Assembly: GCA_965247015.1 (NCBI GenBank)
Contig: CBDFGG010000001.1
Location: 248,001 to 312,000, forward strand
Direction: 5' to 3'
Source of the DNA: JAIXWP01 sp965247015
GTDB taxonomy: Bacteria > Bacteroidota > Bacteroidia > Flavobacteriales_D > Sanyastnellaceae
DNA: 64,000 nucleotides
The notes beneath the pieces are model-generated. The model was not told the DNA's origin and ran no database searches. It was given only the letters and a program-made list of their open reading frames with translations. The position numbers and the translations under genes are program-made. Shown in pieces: positions 59,881 through 64,000 of the stretch (positions are counted from its first letter, which is position 1; every line of letters starts with the position of its first letter).

Positions 59881-61263
59881 TCAAAGTGCCTCAAGAAAAG
59901 AAATGATCGCCGCTCGATCAGTCGCACTTAAATTCATGTAGCCCACTTTTGAATCCTCAGCTTCACCTTCATGCCACAAGATTGCTTCTTCCAAAGTCGC
60001 AGCCCTTCCGTCATGCAAATAACCCGCATTAGGATTGACAATCTTCGTCAATCCAATTCCCCAAAGAGGAGGTGTACGCCACTCGTTGGCTCCTGCATCA
60101 TAATCTGGACGGCCATCGCCTAATCCAGCTCCCAACTCATGCAGCAATAGATCAGTATATGGTCGAATAACTTGATTACTTAATTCGCTGATGGGATGAA
60201 CTCCAGTAGTTATTTCTGGTAGATGACATTTCGCACAAGCAAGCTCAGAAAATAATTGCTTCCCTCGCATCACATTAGGGTCTTCCAAATTTCTTGGAGC
60301 TGGTGGCGCCAATGTTAGAATATAGTAGTTGGTAGCGTTTAAAATATCATTTGAAATATCACCACCTTCTTGTGTTCCACCTATGCAGTTTGATTGACCT
60401 TCACAATTTTCTATTGGAAAAAGAAAACTAGTAATCCCCATATCTTGATTAAAAGCTTCTGCTGTTTGTTGCAGTGCATTCGGATTGCTCGACTTCCATC
60501 CGAATCGACCGATAGTCAAAGAATTCGTTTGCTTATTCCAAACGCGATTAATCTTTCCACTAATGCCGTCGCCATCATCATCAAACTCATCGGCAATTGC
60601 CAACAACGTTTCATCAGAAATGGCATCAAGTAGCCCCACTCCGTAAATAGGAGGCGCTGTACGCCCTCCTTTTAGATAAAATGGAGGAAGAGTCGAATAA
60701 GGATTATTGATAGAAAAATAAGGCTGTTTTAGGATGACTTGGTACCCATCAGGAAATGTCACTGGAACATCTTCCCAGATAATTGCAACATCACCTTCTG
60801 GAGATGCACCAGCAATGGCATTGGTCTGCAGCTGACCACCGTATCCCGGTATTCCAAGAGGTTCACCATAAGTTCCAGATCCGGGAATGCTGATGCGTAA
60901 AAGAAAGCCATCTAGAGAATTAGTAATCAAATTACCTCTTCCATTTTGAATATGACAACTAGCGCAACTTGTTTCAATAAACAAAGGGCCAAGCCCGGGA
61001 GCATCAGTAGCCCCAATTGGATAAAATTCTTGATGAAAAAAAGCATCTCCTATAGAATGAAGAGAAATGCCTTCTGCGCCCAAATTGCATAATGCACGTC
61101 GAAAAGCGGATGCACTCGCATCAAAAGACGTAGTAGATCCTCCTGAATAATATTCAGGGTTGAGTTGATCTTGAGTGTTATCGGATTGTTGTTCTTCTTT
61201 CTTGCAAGAAATCCAAACAACCATTAGCACCAAGCAAAATATAATTTTTGAACTCCTCTGCAT
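59881..61263 (-). CDS. di-heme c-type cytochrome lipoprotein (DUF1111/thiol oxidoreductase-like)
   Basis: From the ATG at 61263 it is 460 aa, with a lipobox signal (LVLMVVWISC then KKEE). Two heme-binding motifs are visible: CASCH in the first half and CAKCH in the second. Family segments such as GVGLLDAI, GRFGWKSSNP and LHDGRAATLEEAILWHEGEA match the di-heme oxidoreductase family annotated as thiol oxidoreductase. In other genomes it often accompanies imelysin-like genes, none of which is here. It is an envelope electron-transfer protein of unknown partner. Confidence 0.86.
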   Translation of the reverse strand: MQRSSKIIFCLVLMVVWISCKKEEQQSDNTQDQLNPEYYSGGSTTSFDASASAFRRALCNLGAEGISLHSIGDAFFHQEFYPIGATDAPGLGPLFIETSCASCHIQNGRGNLITNSLDGFLLRISIPGSGTYGEPLGIPGYGGQLQTNAIAGASPEGDVAIIWEDVPVTFPDGYQVILKQPYFSINNPYSTLPPFYLKGGRTAPPIYGVGLLDAISDETLLAIADEFDDDGDGISGKINRVWNKQTNSLTIGRFGWKSSNPNALQQTAEAFNQDMGITSFLFPIENCEGQSNCIGGTQEGGDISNDILNATNYYILTLAPPAPRNLEDPNVMRGKQLFSELACAKCHLPEITTGVHPISELSNQVIRPYTDLLLHELGAGLGDGRPDYDAGANEWRTPPLWGIGLTKIVNPNAGYLHDGRAATLEEAILWHEGEAEDSKVGYMNLSATDRAAIISFLEAL

Positions 61264-61288
61264 TCGATGATAGCAGTAGGACAAGGGC

Positions 61289-62596
61289 CTACTTTTGTCT
61301 AAAGTACAAACGAACAGGTATACCCGAGAAATTAAAATGTTCTCTCAGCTTGTTTTCTAAGAATCGCTGGTATCCTTCTTTTACATTTTGAGGTGTATTA
61401 CAGAAGAAAGCGATTGCAGGTGACTTGGTAGGAAGTTGTGTGATATACTTAATTTTCACTTCCTTTCCTTTCACAATTGGTGGCGGGAAATTCTCAATGA
61501 TTGGCAACATAATTTCATTGAGCTTCGATGTTGGAATTCTCAACTGTCTGTTTTCATAGATTTCAATCGCCTTTTCCACTGCCTTCAATACACGCTGTTT
61601 GGTGACATTTGATGTGTAGAAAATAGGGACATCAGTGAATGGAGCGATACGCTCCTTGATAAGCGCGGTATATTGATCAACGCTCTTGTGGTCTTTTTCA
61701 TAAAGATCCCATTTATTGACCAAGATTACAATTCCTTTATTCGCTTCAGTAATTTCACCGAAGATTGTCAGGTCTTGCTTTGTGATGCCTTCGACAGCAT
61801 CTATAAGTAATAAGCACACGTCTGATTGACGGATTGCTTTGATAGTTCTAATGGTAGAGTAAAATTCGATATCACTTTCGATCGCTTTGCGTCTGCGAAG
61901 ACCAGCAGTATCGACAAGGATTAATTCTTTTCCAAACGCATTGAAAAGCGTATCTACAGAATCTCTGGTTGTACCGGCAACATCAGAAACGATGCTTCTG
62001 TCTTGTCCGAGAAGAGTATTTAGTAGGGATGATTTTCCAACATTCGGACGACCAACGATTGCAATTCGAGGAAGTTCAATCTTTTCACCTTCTTCTACAT
62101 CAGGGATATCTTTGATAATTTCATCAAGGAGTTCACCTGTTCCGTAGCCGTTGTTAGCAGAGATACAGATCATATCATTTCCGATACCGAGTTCATAGAA
62201 TTCGGTAGCAAGCGCCTCTTTATCACTGGTGTCCACTTTATTGACAACCAGAATAATTTTTTTGTTGGCTTTTCTAAATAATCGTGCAGCGCTTCTATCC
62301 CAATCGGTGAGTCCATCACGGACATCCACAAGGAAAAGAACCACGTCAGCTTCTTCGATAGCGAGGTTCACTTGGAGGTTGATTTCACCTTCGAATTCGT
62401 CATCCGAGTCCGTTTGTACTCCACCTGTATCGATAACGATAAAGTTTTTTTTGCCCCAGAAAGCTTCACCATATTTTCTATCGCGAGTTACGCCTGCTGT
62501 AGGTTCTACGATAGCTTCCGACGTTTCGGTGAGTCTATTGAAGAGGGTTGATTTTCCGACATTTGGTCTTCCGACGATTGCTACTGTGTAGTTCAT
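61289..62596 (-). CDS. der: GTPase Der
   Basis: Der has two GTPase domains in tandem and is needed for 50S ribosome subunit assembly. From the ATG at 62596 (MNYTVAIVGRPNVGKSTLFN) it is 435 aa. The second G1 motif is GRPNVGKSSLLN. G3 motifs DTGG and DTAG and G4 motifs NKVD and NKWD are clear. The KH-like C-terminus ends RLYFRQK. The frame extends to 62674 but that would run into the rRNA terminator. The gene follows the rRNA operon in the same direction, so it may receive read-through transcription. Confidence 0.96.
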   Translation of the reverse strand: MNYTVAIVGRPNVGKSTLFNRLTETSEAIVEPTAGVTRDRKYGEAFWGKKNFIVIDTGGVQTDSDDEFEGEINLQVNLAIEEADVVLFLVDVRDGLTDWDRSAARLFRKANKKIILVVNKVDTSDKEALATEFYELGIGNDMICISANNGYGTGELLDEIIKDIPDVEEGEKIELPRIAIVGRPNVGKSSLLNTLLGQDRSIVSDVAGTTRDSVDTLFNAFGKELILVDTAGLRRRKAIESDIEFYSTIRTIKAIRQSDVCLLLIDAVEGITKQDLTIFGEITEANKGIVILVNKWDLYEKDHKSVDQYTALIKERIAPFTDVPIFYTSNVTKQRVLKAVEKAIEIYENRQLRIPTSKLNEIMLPIIENFPPPIVKGKEVKIKYITQLPTKSPAIAFFCNTPQNVKEGYQRFLENKLREHFNFSGIPVRLYFRQK

Positions 62597-62621
62597 GGGT
62601 GCAAAAATAAGCTGAAGTTGG

Positions 62622-62657
62622 ATTAAAAAAAAAGCCCCAACAATTTGCTGGGGCTTT
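62622..62657 (-). terminator. terminator of the rRNA operon
   Basis: AAAGCCCCA/TGGGGCTTT stem followed on the minus strand by TTTTTTTTTAAT. It lies just after the 5S gene and 26 bases before der. Confidence 0.9.
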
Positions 62658-62662
62658 AAAAG

Positions 62663-62770
<108 letters not shown>

Positions 62771-62806
62771 AAAATTGTGATATATTGATAGAGTTTGTAT
62801 TAAAAA

Positions 62807-64000
<1,194 letters not shown>

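Overview
The window is a chromosomal segment of a Bacteroidota bacterium, most likely a member of the order Flavobacteriales. Several things support this. Secreted proteins carry type IX secretion C-terminal sorting domains. Promoters match the Bacteroidota pattern TTTG-N19-TAnnTTTG. The methionine synthase is split in two, glutamine synthetase is type III, and families such as DUF3127, the SiaB-like kinase and the two-domain bifunctional nuclease are present. The genus cannot be settled from the sequence alone.

Layout. Positions 1-4.4 kb hold a minus-strand purM-prfA-pyrF-tex run. Next come a PorE-like OmpA protein (4.4-6.5 kb) and glutamine synthetase III (6.7-8.9 kb). From 9.0 to 10.45 kb two related inverted repeat elements flank a T9SS-secreted protein. 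An OmpA-family protein, Hsp20, tgt-lptG, and the convergent era-ispE pair follow to 17 kb. Initiator tRNA-Met and tRNA-Arg(CCG) lie at 17.0-17.2 kb. A 2.65-kb cassette bounded by a perfect 50-bp repeat of the tRNA-Arg 3' half sits at 17.2-19.9 kb. It carries uncharacterised small genes and a strongly structured RNA locus, and no integrase. Then follow recQ, a GH3 protein, a deoxynucleoside kinase, a YceI lipoprotein with a membrane pyrophosphatase, pdhB, etfBA, a bifunctional nuclease with a CNT transporter and purE, a flavin reductase with DUF3127, and two genes each carrying an apparent one-base insertion (35.4-37.2 kb). A SiaB-like kinase, a HEAT-cyclophilin lipoprotein ending inside a third repeat array (40.4 kb), dnaB, surface proteins and metK come next. 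A SAM-I riboswitch (49.6 kb) precedes metH(1)-metH(2)-metF. The right end has an MBOAT/SGNH acyl-transfer pair, an aldehyde dehydrogenase-DUF779 pair with a divergent AraC regulator, a di-heme lipoprotein, der, and the 3' end of an rRNA operon (5S and partial 23S, minus strand).

How the genes work together. The methionine genes form the clearest regulated unit: SAM made by MetK should repress metH and metF through the riboswitch. ALD, DUF779 and AraC look like one inducible aldehyde module. EtfBA and PdhB belong to central carbon and electron metabolism. The most unusual parts are the integrase-less tRNA-Arg cassette with its structured RNA, and an intergenic repeat family built from heptamers plus the GCGNAGC mini-hairpin motif. 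In these arrays the repeats directly touch neighbouring stop codons.
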